A DNA stretch of 64,000 nucleotides from DAOUAM01 sp034433305 (GCA_034433305.1 DAOUAM010000039.1:81899-145898), one strand, 5' to 3'; shown: positions 16,115 to 24,870, numbered from the stretch's first letter. The notes: generated by a model not told the origin, from the sequence alone. Numbers and translations are program-made.

Positions 16115-17041
16115 CTATATACCTCGCGCCACCAGCACCAGAATGACAGCCAGCATACCCAGCACGCTGGCCGTAATGAGCAGCCGGGGCACCTGTAGCA
16201 TGCGCACCCGCGCCATGGACGACTCCACGACGCCCACCACCACGGCGACGCCCAGGACGCCGGCCAGGAACATCAGGCCATCGGCCACCACGTTGCCCGT
16301 GTGGAAGGGCAGGACGATGCCCACCAGCAGCGTGGCGAAGGCCCACAGCTTCAGGGCCGAGGAGTACAGGATGTAGGCGAAGTCGGGGCCGCCGTGGTCC
16401 AGCACCATGACCTCGTGGACCATGGTCAGCTCCAGGTGGGTGTTGGGGTCGTCTATGGGGATACGGGCATTCTCGGCCAGCATGACCAGGAACAGCGCCG
16501 CCACCGCCAGGGCCAGGCCCGGGCCGGTCGTCCCCAGCCACGAGTCGGCGACGCCGGCGCCCAGCATCCCGCTGAGGGACAGGCTGCCGCTGACCAGCGC
16601 CAGCGTCGCCAGCCCCAGGAACAGGGCCACCTCGGCGATGGCCGACAGCGTCACCTCGCGGCTGGCGCCCATACCCTCGAAGCTGGAGCCGGTATCCAGC
16701 GCCGCCACCACCGTGGCGAAGCGCATCAGGGCCAGCAGCCCGGCGAAGAGCACCAGGTCGCCTGTGAAGGCGAAGGGCGCGGCGGCCTTCCCTACCGGCG
16801 CCAGCAGCATGGCCGTCGCCACCGCCGCCAGGCCGACGATGGGGCCAGCCCGGAAGACCCACGTGGTTGTGGTGCTGTACACCGCGCCCTTCTGGAGCAG
16901 CTTCCACAGGTCGTAGTAGGGCTGCAGCACCGGCGCGCCCGTGCGGCCAGCGGCCCAGGCCTTGGTCTTGTTGATGACCCCCAGCAGCAGCGGCGCCAGC
17001 ACGAAGGCGCATAGCTGGAAAACGACTGTCTCTGGCCTCAT
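16115..17041 (-). CDS. hyfC: Ehr complex: HyfC/NuoH-like membrane anchor subunit
   Basis: A 308-residue NuoH homologue that links the peripheral arm to the membrane arm. About eight helices are visible, with the family signatures GVINKTKAWAAGRTGAPVLQPYYDLWKL, FEGMGASREVTLSAIAE and NARIPIDDPNTHLELTMVHE. The acidic loop after TM5 (the E-channel region in complex I) is conserved. The gene lies four bases after the HyfB-like gene and abuts the HyfE-like gene. Confidence 0.9.
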   Translation of the reverse strand: MRPETVVFQLCAFVLAPLLLGVINKTKAWAAGRTGAPVLQPYYDLWKLLQKGAVYSTTTTWVFRAGPIVGLAAVATAMLLAPVGKAAAPFAFTGDLVLFAGLLALMRFATVVAALDTGSSFEGMGASREVTLSAIAEVALFLGLATLALVSGSLSLSGMLGAGVADSWLGTTGPGLALAVAALFLVMLAENARIPIDDPNTHLELTMVHEVMVLDHGGPDFAYILYSSALKLWAFATLLVGIVLPFHTGNVVADGLMFLAGVLGVAVVVGVVESSMARVRMLQVPRLLITASVLGMLAVILVLVARGI

Positions 17042-17045
17042 ACCC

Positions 17046-19040
17046 CTACTCGAACCCCAGGCGCCATACCATCAATATAACCAGCGTGATAAAGATATAA
17101 AGCAGGTACAGGTGTACCCGGCCCTGCTGGAGCCAGTGGAGCGTGTACCCGGACCACTCGATGAAGGCCGTGAAGGGCCGATAGATGCGGTCGGTGAAAA
17201 TGTCGGGCGTCTCGGAGTGGAAGGACGCCTTGGCCGGGAAGTAGCCCCTGGGCGCGTGGACGTGACGCCGGGGATGGACCAACCAGTGGAACACCTCCAG
17301 CAGCGGCTGGGCGAAGGACGAGGACGTGTACTGCATCCGGGCCGTGGGCCGCTCGTAGCCGCAGTCCCAGGTGGGCGACGCCAGCACCTCTCGGCGGGCC
17401 AGGAGCAGGTGACGCAGCAGGGCGAGGCCCGCGGCCAGGCCCACCACCACCAGCGCCATGACCGTCACCCTGCCCAGCGGCGCCGAGGCCGATGCCACCC
17501 GCGCCAGGGCCGTGTCGGCGTCCACGCCGGCAAGCTGGGCCGCGGCGGGCAGCGCCACCCGCACGCCCACCATGGAGGCGATGCCGATGAAGGCGCACAC
17601 GGCCACCAGGGCCAGCATGGCCGCCTTCATGCCCGCGTCGGCCTCATGGGCGTGGGCCGCCTCCTCGGTGCGCGGCGCCCCCAGGAACACGACGCCGAAG
17701 GCCTTGGCGAAGCAGGCCAGCGCCAGGCCACCTATCAGCCCCAGGCTGACCACCACGGCCAGCAGCAGGGCCGTCGCCATCATGCCGGCCGTCCCCAGTC
17801 CACCCAGGGAGCCGGAGAAGATGAGGAACTCGCTGATGAAACCATTCAGTGGCGGCAGGCCGCTGATGGCGGCGGCGCCCACCAGGAAGGCCGCGCCGGT
17901 GACGGGCATGGACCTGAGCAGCCCGCCCAGCCGGTCCATCTCGCGCTCGCCCGTGGCGTGCAGCACCGAGCCAGCGCCCAAGAACAGCAGGCCCTTGAAG
18001 CTGGCGTGGTTGACCACGTGCAGCAGCGCGCCGGCGAAGCCCAGCAGGGCTACGGCCTGGTTGTCCAGGGCCAGCCCCAGCACTCCGACGCCCATGCCCA
18101 GGGCGATGATGCCGATGTTCTCCACGCTGTGGTAGGCCAGCAGCCGCTTCAGGTCGTGCTGGGCCAGGGCGAAGAGCACCCCCAGGATACCCGAGGTCAC
18201 GCCCACGCCGATGAGCAGCCCGCCCCACCAGGCCGGCGGCTCGCCCAGGAAGGTGAGCGCCCGCAGGATGCCGTAGATGCCCGTCTTGATCATGACGCCG
18301 GACATGATGGCCGAGACGTGGCTGGGCGCCGCCGGATGGGCCTCGGGCAGCCACACGTGCAGCGGCACAAAGCCGGCCTTGACGCCAAAGCCGACCACGG
18401 CCAGCAGGAACAGCACCGACGCCACGCCGGGGGCCAGGCCCGCCAGCGCCGCGAAGCGGTCGAAGTCCAGCGAGCCTGCCTTGCCGCCCAGGATGGCGAA
18501 GAAGGCTAGCAGCAGGGCCGTGCCCAGGTGCGACGCTATCAGGTACGTCCGGCCGGCGCCGCGCACCTCGGGCCGCTCGTCGTCGAAGGTCACCAGGAAG
18601 AATGATGTGACGGCCATCAGCTCCCAGGCCACCAGGAACAGGATGGCGTTGCGGGCCACCACCAGCACCGCCATGCTGGCCACCAGGCCGTTGAAGAACA
18701 GCCACGGGACGCCCAGCGCCTTGCGGTCGCGGTATGCCAGCAGATAAGGCCCGCCATAGATGGCCGCCAGCAGCGAAAGGCCGAAGGTGGCCACAAGGAA
18801 GACGGCGCTGAGGGGGTCAATGGACAGGTAAAGCTCGCCATAGGGGACATGCCATGGCCGACGCCAGGACTGCGCAGTGCCACCCGCCAGCACCTGCGCC
18901 GCCGGGACCAGCCCCAGGACGCAGCCAATGGCTGCGCTCCAGACGCCGGCCAGGGTAGCAACCCGGGGAAAGCGAGAGAGCACCAGCGCTACCCCGGCGC
19001 CCACCAGAAGGAGGGCCAGGGCAGCAAGCAGGAGGGCCAA
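17046..19040 (-). CDS. hyfB: Ehr complex: large ion-translocating membrane subunit, HyfB/NuoL-like
   Basis: A 664-residue NuoL/HyfB homologue and first gene of the operon. TM-rich throughout, with FLVAWELMAVTSFFLV, GFGVKAGFVPLHVWLPEAHP, HDLKRLLAYHSVENIGIIALG and GLPPLNGFISEFLI. The C-terminus has TWDCGYERPTARMQYTSSSFA, typical of HyfB. The TTG at 19038-19040 is taken as start because GGAGG lies ten bases upstream and the first helix begins at once (LALLLAALALLLVG); a longer open frame upstream has no membrane or family character. Length agrees with E. coli HyfB (about 670). Confidence 0.87.
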   Translation of the reverse strand: MALLLAALALLLVGAGVALVLSRFPRVATLAGVWSAAIGCVLGLVPAAQVLAGGTAQSWRRPWHVPYGELYLSIDPLSAVFLVATFGLSLLAAIYGGPYLLAYRDRKALGVPWLFFNGLVASMAVLVVARNAILFLVAWELMAVTSFFLVTFDDERPEVRGAGRTYLIASHLGTALLLAFFAILGGKAGSLDFDRFAALAGLAPGVASVLFLLAVVGFGVKAGFVPLHVWLPEAHPAAPSHVSAIMSGVMIKTGIYGILRALTFLGEPPAWWGGLLIGVGVTSGILGVLFALAQHDLKRLLAYHSVENIGIIALGMGVGVLGLALDNQAVALLGFAGALLHVVNHASFKGLLFLGAGSVLHATGEREMDRLGGLLRSMPVTGAAFLVGAAAISGLPPLNGFISEFLIFSGSLGGLGTAGMMATALLLAVVVSLGLIGGLALACFAKAFGVVFLGAPRTEEAAHAHEADAGMKAAMLALVAVCAFIGIASMVGVRVALPAAAQLAGVDADTALARVASASAPLGRVTVMALVVVGLAAGLALLRHLLLARREVLASPTWDCGYERPTARMQYTSSSFAQPLLEVFHWLVHPRRHVHAPRGYFPAKASFHSETPDIFTDRIYRPFTAFIEWSGYTLHWLQQGRVHLYLLYIFITLVILMVWRLGFE

Positions 19041-19228
19041 CGCTAAACAGCCTCCATGCGGGAGGCGGTTACATTGGCATCGCTTCGGGTGTGGACCAGA
19101 TCCAGCGCGAGCGTATGCCCACGTCTCCCAGGGAGCGAGGCGCATCCAGCCGCTGGGCGCGAGCCGGGGCCATCCGCCTGGCCATGCCTGGACCAATCGG
19201 GCATGGCCAGCACCGCTCCAAGAGTATA

Positions 19229-19257
19229 ATGCTACTCCTGGGCGCGACTTATGTCAA
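19229..19257 (-). promoter_or_regulatory. Putative promoter of the Ehr operon
   Basis: On the minus strand TTGACA (19257-19252), a 17-base spacer, then TAGCAT (19234-19229). The transcript would begin near 19221, about 180 bases before the TTG start of the HyfB-like gene. A TATAAT on the plus strand at 19225-19230 overlaps it but leads to no gene. Nothing else is apparent in 19041-19336. Confidence 0.4.
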
Positions 19258-19336
19258 TGTGAATTCGGCGTGGTGTAACAGCAATCGGCGTGACAGGCGC
19301 CGGCCGGCGCCCGTTCCGTCCGCCAGCGCCTCGGTG

Positions 19337-20305
19337 TCACTGTCTGGCGGCCTGCTTCTTCACTGCCTCGATCATAGCCTGGATGTAGCCATTGGCGAAG
19401 GCCCGGCCCCGGTGCCCCCAGGGCGTGTCGTCGAAGGTCTGGGGCACGTGGTCGTCAATGAAAAAGCTGTCGAAGCCCACCTCGTGGTAGATTTTCATGG
19501 CCCTGTACATGTCCACGTAGCCGGTGTTGATGAACTCCTCATGGAACCTGGGCACCTGGCCGGACACGTTGCGGAAGTGGACATACAGTATCTTCTTGCG
19601 CTCCCCGAAGTAGCGGACCATCTCGTAAATGTCATCGCCCTGCATCTCGGAGAAGGTGCCCTGGCAGAACTCGATGGCGTTGCAGGGCGACGGGTATATC
19701 TCGATGAGGCGCTTGTAGGACTCGAAGCTGCGCAGGAGCTGGGGGATGCCTCCCAGCTTGGGCACCGGCGGGTCGCACGGGTGGATGCCCAGTCGGATGC
19801 CCTCCTCCTCGGCGATGGGGGTAATAGTCCTGATCCAGTAGGTCAGGTTGTCCCACATCTCTTCCTCGGAGTACTCGCGGTCGTGGGTGAGGGGCATCCT
19901 CTGGGCCTCCTCGTAGTCGAAGGCCGTGGCGACGGCGCCGCAGCGTATGATGGCCGGGGTGGTGCGCCAGACCCCTGAGGGCATCCAGTTGTAGCCGAAG
20001 ATGGGAATGCCAGCCCTGGCGATGTTGCGGATGGTGTAAATCATGTTCTCTATCTGCTGGTCGCGCCTGGGGCCGCCCAGCATGATGTGGTCGTAGAACC
20101 ACGTGGGCACGTTCTCGATGGCCGAAAGCTTCAGGCCGTACTGCTCCACGGTCAGGCGGAGCTTCACCAGGTCGTGCAGCTCCCAGCGGCCGCCGGCGCT
20201 GGGCAGGTTGGGCGTGTTCAGCAGGACGTCGGTGGCGCCGTACTGAGCGGCGAAGCGCAGGTACTCGGGCGTGGCATCGCGGAACTGGCCGAATCCTGGT
20301 CTCAT
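19337..20305 (-). CDS. uxuA: Mannonate dehydratase, UxuA family
   Basis: A 322-residue TIM-barrel enzyme of the xylose-isomerase-like fold that converts D-mannonate to 2-keto-3-deoxygluconate in hexuronate breakdown. Metal-site and active-site segments of UxuA are present in order: IRLGIHPCDPPVPKLGG, NAIEFCQGTFSEM, ILYVHFRNVSG, and FFIDDHVP near the C-terminus. The usual HPDDPP is HPCDPP here. E. coli UxuA is about 70 residues longer, so this is a compact form. TAGGAGCG upstream supports the ATG. No uxaC/uxuB neighbours are seen; with the enolase-family gene at 1.5 kb it suggests scattered sugar-acid catabolism. Confidence 0.88.
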   Translation of the reverse strand: MRPGFGQFRDATPEYLRFAAQYGATDVLLNTPNLPSAGGRWELHDLVKLRLTVEQYGLKLSAIENVPTWFYDHIMLGGPRRDQQIENMIYTIRNIARAGIPIFGYNWMPSGVWRTTPAIIRCGAVATAFDYEEAQRMPLTHDREYSEEEMWDNLTYWIRTITPIAEEEGIRLGIHPCDPPVPKLGGIPQLLRSFESYKRLIEIYPSPCNAIEFCQGTFSEMQGDDIYEMVRYFGERKKILYVHFRNVSGQVPRFHEEFINTGYVDMYRAMKIYHEVGFDSFFIDDHVPQTFDDTPWGHRGRAFANGYIQAMIEAVKKQAARQ

Positions 20306-20582
20306 GTTTACTCGCTCCTAACGATGGGAATTGGGACTTGTTGGCGCAGCGTGCCAGGCCATCATATTACGCCGCCGACGGCGTATCAAGCGCCTGCCCC
20401 GGGGGCGGACACATCAAAAAACTGGGGAGACCAGCCTTAAACGCGGCCCTCTACAAGGCACCCTTGGTTGTCTTTGAGTCGGCCCTGCACGGCGGGGTAT
20501 GCAGGAGCGGGTCTCAGGCCCGCCTCTACCTTGCCCTGGGGAAGTGGTCTTGCCATCTCCTGTGGGATGCGTCCCACGGCGG

Positions 20583-21332
20583 CTACAGCCTTTGCAGCGC
20601 CTCCCTGGCCAGCACGATGCCGCTGGAGACGAAGATGACGGCCAGCGCCGCGTAGCGAAAGGCCCGCTCGTCCATGCGCCGCATGAGCATGCTGCCCACC
20701 TTGAGGCCAGCCAGCACCGGCACGATGGCCAGTAGCACCAGCAGCATCCTCTCCCGCGTGTACAGCCCGGCGATGGCGTAGCCCACGATGGCGACGATGC
20801 CGGTAGCCATCAGGTAGAAGGCCATGGAGGCCCGCAGGGCCAGCTTGGGCCAGCCCCGGTTCAGCAGGAACAGCGCCACCAGCGGCCCGCCCACGCCGAA
20901 GGCCGAGGAGGTTATGCCCACGGCGAAGCCCGCCAGCAGGCCCACCGGGTAGGGCATGGGGATGCCGCCGTTGGGCTTCAGGACTGTGAGCAGGGCCAGG
21001 AGCACGATGAAGGCCGAGATGCCAATCCTCAGGACGCTGGCATCCACCGAGTCCAGGATGAGCACGCCGATGGGCGCGCCCAGCAGCGCGGCTATGGCGA
21101 TGGGAGCGATCTTCTTCAGCGGCAGGTCCTGCCAGGACTGCGCCACTATCCAGCCCTTCAGGCCCAGCGCCACGGTGTTCAGCATCACCACAGCCGACTG
21201 GGGGTCCAGCACCAGCAGCAGCACCGGCATGGAGACGACGCCGGTGCCAAAGCCCACGGCGCCCAGCACCGTGGAGCCGACGAACATCATGACAGCGGCA
21301 GTGACCAGTTGGACGATGCTCACGCCGGCCAC
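20583..21332 (-). CDS. TSUP-family membrane transporter (TauE/SafE)
   Basis: A 249-residue protein with eight predicted helices in two DUF81-type halves. The first half has VMMFVGSTVLGAVGFGTGVVSMPVL and the second GLLAGFAVGITSSAFGVGGPLVALFLL, both with the Gly-rich motif of the sulfite/sulfoacetate exporter family. The start is a GTG with AAGGTGG upstream. It is co-directional with the deacylase gene 76 bases upstream and may export an organic anion from it; the substrate is not determinable. Confidence 0.88.
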   Translation of the reverse strand: MAGVSIVQLVTAAVMMFVGSTVLGAVGFGTGVVSMPVLLLVLDPQSAVVMLNTVALGLKGWIVAQSWQDLPLKKIAPIAIAALLGAPIGVLILDSVDASVLRIGISAFIVLLALLTVLKPNGGIPMPYPVGLLAGFAVGITSSAFGVGGPLVALFLLNRGWPKLALRASMAFYLMATGIVAIVGYAIAGLYTRERMLLVLLAIVPVLAGLKVGSMLMRRMDERAFRYAALAVIFVSSGIVLAREALQRL

Positions 21333-21408
21333 TGCCCACCTTCAGCGGCCGTGGCCGCGCAATGGGAGACTTTTTCCTGCGTAACCAAGTATTCCGTTGC
21401 CCCGTACT

Positions 21409-22989
21409 CTACGGCACGGCCTGGCCGGCCAGCACGCCGGTGCAGCGCTCGTTGTCCACCGCCACCTGGCCGTTGACCAGCACGTAGGGGATGCCCGTGG
21501 GGAACTGGCACGGGTCGTCGTAGGTGGCGTTGTCGTTGATGTGCTCGGCGTCGAAGACCACCATGTCGGCGTAGTAGCCCTGCTGGATGCGTCCACGCCG
21601 CGTAAGGCCGAAGCGCGTGGCGGGGTTGTCGGTCATGCGCTGTACCATCTGCTCCAGGCCCATGATGGGGAACTGCCGGCGCAGCCGGCCCAGGAAGCGC
21701 GGGAAGGTGCCGTAGGCCCTGGGATGGGGCATGCTGCCCATGGGGATGGAGTCGCTGCCCACCATATAGTCGGGCCGGGACAGGAACTCCACGGCGTCGC
21801 GGCTGACCTGCCGCCAGACGGCCACGCTCTGGGGCGGCGCGCCCCGGTAGCCCACCTGTAACTCCTCTTCAATGAGCAGGTCCAGCAGCGCCTCGCCCAT
21901 GGACACGCCGCGCCTGCGGGCCACGTCGGGCAGGGCCATGCCCTCCAGGTGCCGGTTCTTCTTCAGGTAGGTGAACACGGCGTCGTCCAGGCTGCGGTGC
22001 GTCTGGCCGTCCAGGTACTGGATGGCGCGCTGCCGGGTAGCGGGGTCCTTGAGCCTCTCCAGGATGGCATCGGGGCCGCCATCGTGCATGTCGCTGGGCA
22101 GGAAGCTGGCCGGGAAGGTGCTGCCAGTGGGATAGGGGTAAAGCTCCAGCGTGCAGTCCACGCCCTGGGCCTTGGCCTCGTCTATGGGTCTCACGCGCTC
22201 GGCCACCTTGCCCGCTGTGCTGGCCGCCGTCCGGTAGTGGGAGAAGTGGACCTTCACGCCCGAGCGCCGGCCTATCTCCAGCGCCTCGGGCACGCCACCG
22301 CCGCCGAAGCCGCGCTCCGGGTTGACGTCCCGCAGGTGGGTGACGTACACGCCGCCGTACTCCCGCACGACCCTGCATAGTTCCACCAGTTCCTCGGTGG
22401 TGCTCCAGGCATTGGGCATGTAGGACATGCCGGTGGCCAGGCCCACCGCGCCCTGCTCCATGCCCTGCCTCACCAGGCGCTTGGCCCTCTCCAGGGCATC
22501 GCCCACCAGGGGCGCGTCCTTGAAGCCCAGCGTCTCCAGTCGGATGGCGCCGTGGGCGATGCAGTAGGCGGTGTTGATGGCTACCTTCCTGTGGTAGTGG
22601 GAGCGAAAGGCCGCCACGCTGCTCATGTCCAGGTCTTCGGGCGGCTCGCCCAGCAGGCCGGCCAGGTAGCGCCGGTACATGCGGTAGTTATAGGAGGACA
22701 TGGGCGCGTAGGAGAGGCCGTCCTGCCCCAGTATCTCGGTGGTAATGCCCTGGCGCAGGCCGTTGGCGTGCTGAGGGTCCAGCAGCAGCGCGCCGTCCGA
22801 GTGGGCGTGAGTGTCTATGAAGCCTGGCGACACCACAAGGCCGGTGGCGTTGATGACCCGCCGCGCCTCGGCCCGCGACAGGTCGCCTATGGCCTCGATG
22901 GCCTCGCCCTTTATGCCCACGTCGGCCAGGTAGCCGGGCCGGCCGGTGCCATCAACCACGGTCCCGCCAAGGATTAGCACGTCAAACAT
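21409..22989 (-). CDS. N-acyl-D-amino-acid deacylase-type amidohydrolase
   Basis: A 526-residue metal-dependent hydrolase of the D-aminoacylase/dihydroorotase-like group. The strand-1 metal motif FIDTHAHSD (His61, His63) follows the N-terminal beta domain. Then come GITTEILGQDG, YVTHLRDVNPERG (metal-region His), VHFSHYRT and the late Asp in MVGSDSIPMGSMPHPRAYG, the order expected for D-aminoacylases. The C-terminal DNPATRFGLTRRGRIQQGYYADMVVFD returns to the composite beta domain. GGGAGG upstream fixes the ATG. The acylated substrate is unknown; the family also contains N-substituted D-amino-acid and dihydropyrimidinase-like enzymes. Confidence 0.87.
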   Translation of the reverse strand: MFDVLILGGTVVDGTGRPGYLADVGIKGEAIEAIGDLSRAEARRVINATGLVVSPGFIDTHAHSDGALLLDPQHANGLRQGITTEILGQDGLSYAPMSSYNYRMYRRYLAGLLGEPPEDLDMSSVAAFRSHYHRKVAINTAYCIAHGAIRLETLGFKDAPLVGDALERAKRLVRQGMEQGAVGLATGMSYMPNAWSTTEELVELCRVVREYGGVYVTHLRDVNPERGFGGGGVPEALEIGRRSGVKVHFSHYRTAASTAGKVAERVRPIDEAKAQGVDCTLELYPYPTGSTFPASFLPSDMHDGGPDAILERLKDPATRQRAIQYLDGQTHRSLDDAVFTYLKKNRHLEGMALPDVARRRGVSMGEALLDLLIEEELQVGYRGAPPQSVAVWRQVSRDAVEFLSRPDYMVGSDSIPMGSMPHPRAYGTFPRFLGRLRRQFPIMGLEQMVQRMTDNPATRFGLTRRGRIQQGYYADMVVFDAEHINDNATYDDPCQFPTGIPYVLVNGQVAVDNERCTGVLAGQAVP

Positions 22990-23118
22990 CGCATCCTCCC
23001 TCTATGTCTCCTGACAGGCAGCCCTCCCACGCAGGACAATGAAGGGACGCCAGCGGGGAGTATACCACAGCAGGCCCACCTCCGGGGACGCGCCGCAAAA
23101 TGTGAAGGGCCCGATGCT

Positions 23119-23151
23119 GTCCCCCTTGAAAAGGGGGGACTCCAGGGGGTG
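23119..23151. repeat. CCCCCTT-AAAAGGGGG type palindrome
   Basis: GTCCCCC TTGAAAA GGGGGGAC followed by TCCAGGGGGT. This resembles the short CCCCTTAAAAAGGGG palindromes scattered in many bacterial genomes and differs from the 74 bp repeat family at 24-26 kb. It lies in the 280-base gap between divergent genes, which otherwise shows only ribosome-binding sites. Confidence 0.5.
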
Positions 23152-23269
23152 AAGCCATGCATGGGTAACGGACTACTAGCCCCAGGCGCCAGATGTGGGG
23201 GAGAATGAGTTGTGGGGCCATTACATTGTCGCCAGGCGGGTTGTCGCCTCGGGGACTCAGAGGTCGTCC

Positions 23270-24160
23270 ATGAGCATAACGGTGATTCCGGCCTACCGTG
23301 TGGTGACCAAGTTCGCCAGGCAGGCCCGGGGGCTGCCCCTGGAGGAAGGCGTCTCCCGCGTCGAGGCCAGCCTGAGGGCCTATATGCGCAACCTGCTGTC
23401 TATGCTGCACCCGTCCTTCATGGAGATCGGGGAGCGGGCCGCCATCACCCAGCTCGGCGACCCTGACCCGGAAAGGCTGGTGGAGGCCCTGACGGAGCTG
23501 GAGGCGCACTCTCCCAAGGCCATCGTGGAGGAGGCCCTTTCGCGCTGTTCGAGGGAGCTATCGCGCCCAGACCTGAGCGCCCGGGTGTTCCTGCTTCCTG
23601 GCGATGGCGAGAGCCGCGTGCTGACGCGGCAGATGAACGGCGTGCTGGGCTTCAGCCTGGGCGCCCAGGCCATGATGGTGTTCCTCTGGCCCGTGGAGGG
23701 CTGGCAGCGCTGGCTGGCCTACACCGTCTCCCACGAGTACCTGCACCTGGTGCGCAACCTGCTGTTCCCTCGCGGCCTTTCCGGCGGCAAGCTGGTGTAC
23801 ACCAAGACGCAAGAGCCTGAGACGCTGCTGGATGCACTGGTGGTGGAGGGGCTGGCCGACATTTTCGCCATGGCCCTGCACCCGGACATCCGCCCCCGCT
23901 GGACCGACGCACTCTCGCCGGACCTGGAGGAGCGCCTTTGGCCCAGGGTACACAGGCGGCTCACGGTGTCGGACACCGCCGAGGTCCGCCGCGTGCTGTT
24001 CGGCGACGGCGACCGCATGCCCGCCTGGACGGGCTACACCTTCGGGTACAGGATAGTCAGGGACTACCTGGAGCGGCACCCTGGAGTCCATCCGGCGGGC
24101 CTGGTTGGCCTGCCTGCCCGCGCCATCCTGGAAGGCAGCGGCTACGCGCCCCCTGATTGA
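23270..24160 (+). CDS. Predicted Zn-dependent protease, YjaZ/DUF2268-like
   Basis: A 296-residue soluble protein. The gluzincin-like motif VSHEYLHLVRN (His155, Glu156, His159) is followed by a Glu at 193 in VVEGLADIFAM, the spacing expected for a zinc metallopeptidase of the DUF2268 (YjaZ) group. The N-terminal 130 residues are helical and lack a signal peptide, so it is probably cytoplasmic. The ATG at 23270 is preferred over an in-frame upstream start because AGAGGT lies just upstream and the protein then begins MSITVIPAYRVV. Substrate unknown; the assignment is by motif. Confidence 0.72.
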   Translation: MSITVIPAYRVVTKFARQARGLPLEEGVSRVEASLRAYMRNLLSMLHPSFMEIGERAAITQLGDPDPERLVEALTELEAHSPKAIVEEALSRCSRELSRPDLSARVFLLPGDGESRVLTRQMNGVLGFSLGAQAMMVFLWPVEGWQRWLAYTVSHEYLHLVRNLLFPRGLSGGKLVYTKTQEPETLLDALVVEGLADIFAMALHPDIRPRWTDALSPDLEERLWPRVHRRLTVSDTAEVRRVLFGDGDRMPAWTGYTFGYRIVRDYLERHPGVHPAGLVGLPARAILEGSGYAPPD

Positions 24161-24210
24161 CCGGGCGCGCCAACATACCCTAAACTCCGTGAGGCAGTGG
24201 CCCCCTCTGG

Positions 24211-24285
24211 CCCCCTCTCTGGCTCTCCCCCAAGGGGGGCGAGAACAGTCCCTGCCCCCCTGTGGGGGAAGACCAGGAAGGGGGC
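24211..24285 (+). repeat. 74 bp palindromic repeat, copy A
   Basis: First of seven copies of one element. Structure: 5' arm beginning CCCCCTCTCTGG, a small inner palindrome CCCCCAAGGGGGG, a core GAGAACAGTCCCTG, a second inner palindrome CCCCCTGTGGGGG, and a 3' arm ending CAGGAAGGGGGC. The two ~23 bp outer arms pair at about 19 positions, so the whole folds into one long imperfect hairpin. Copy A ends 22 bases before the start codon of the DUF559 gene. Confidence 0.85.
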
Positions 24286-24307
24286 TTGCCCTGACAGGAG
24301 GGGACTT

Positions 24308-24688
24308 GTGGATACCAGGGGAAAACGTCCACTGCTCAAGAAATTTCCGGCCCCGACACCAGAGCTGATCGAAAGGGCAAGGCAGCTTCGAAAGAACGCT
24401 TCAGAAGCCGAGCAGTTGCTATGGCAGCATCTGCGGAGGCTCCAGCTTGGCGGATACCGATTCCGGAGACAGTATCCTCTGGGCGGTTACATTCTCGACT
24501 TCTTCTGCTTTGAGAAGGGCCTGGCTATCGAACTGGACGGAACAGGACACTCGCAACGAGCGGACTACGATACTGAACGCACAAGATGGCTGGAGTCCCA
24601 GGGTATCCGTGTGCTAAGGTTCCGGAACAGCCAGGTATTGCAGGAGATTGAGGCGGTCAAGCAAGCTATCCTGGAGGCACTCAGATAG
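24308..24688 (+). CDS. DUF559 / Vsr-like endonuclease-domain protein
   Basis: A 126-residue PD-(D/E)xK-fold protein. Catalytic residues are Asp64 (YILDFFC), and Glu75 and Asp77 in AIELDGTGH; LRKNASEAEQLLWQHLR and the basic stretch YRFRRQYPLGGY are the DUF559 hallmarks, and IRVLRFRNSQV the late strand. It resembles the Vsr nicking endonuclease but no partner methylase is present. The GTG start has GGAGGGG just upstream; earlier in-frame codons translate the repeat and are excluded. The TAG stop is followed on the very next base by repeat copy B. Base composition is lower in GC than its neighbours, suggesting acquisition. It looks intact. Confidence 0.85.
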   Translation: MDTRGKRPLLKKFPAPTPELIERARQLRKNASEAEQLLWQHLRRLQLGGYRFRRQYPLGGYILDFFCFEKGLAIELDGTGHSQRADYDTERTRWLESQGIRVLRFRNSQVLQEIEAVKQAILEALR

Positions 24689-24761
24689 CCCCCTCTCTGG
24701 CTCTCCCCCAAGGGGGCGAGAACAGTCCCTGCCCCCCTTGGGGGAAGGTCAGGAAGGGGGC
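24689..24761 (+). repeat. 74 bp palindromic repeat, copy B
   Basis: Same element as copy A, 73 bp, beginning directly after the DUF559 stop codon. The inner palindromes are CCCCCAAGGGGG and CCCCCTTGGGGG. Same orientation as copy A, so the gene lies between direct copies. Confidence 0.85.
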
Positions 24762-24771
24762 CAGACGCCAG

Positions 24772-24845
24772 CCCCCTCTCTGGCTCTCCCCCAAGGGGGG
24801 CGAGAACAGTCCCTGCCCCCTGTGGGGGAAGGTCAGGAAGGGGGC
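24772..24845 (+). repeat. 74 bp palindromic repeat, copy C
   Basis: Tandem to copy B with a 10-base spacer (CAGACGCCAG). It ends 25 bases before the start of the FAH-family gene, whose ribosome-binding site GGAGGA lies in between. Near-identical to copy A, which suggests recent duplication or conversion. Confidence 0.85.
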
Positions 24846-24870
24846 AGGCCCAACCCAAAGGAGGACTGCA

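Noticed and set aside
13857..17012. A very long open frame (over 1000 codons) on the minus strand across four genes of the Ehr operon
   Set aside because: It is an antiframe artefact of high GC: composition is Gly/Arg/Ala-rich without domains, and it overlaps four recognised membrane-subunit genes in another frame.
11595..19040. Group 4 [NiFe] hydrogenase (formate hydrogenlyase) annotation
   Set aside because: Both nickel-binding motifs of the large subunit lack their cysteines and no hydrogenase maturation genes are present in the window.
19225..19230. Plus-strand TATAAT in the gap before the Ehr operon
   Set aside because: No gene follows on the plus strand; only minus-strand genes flank it.
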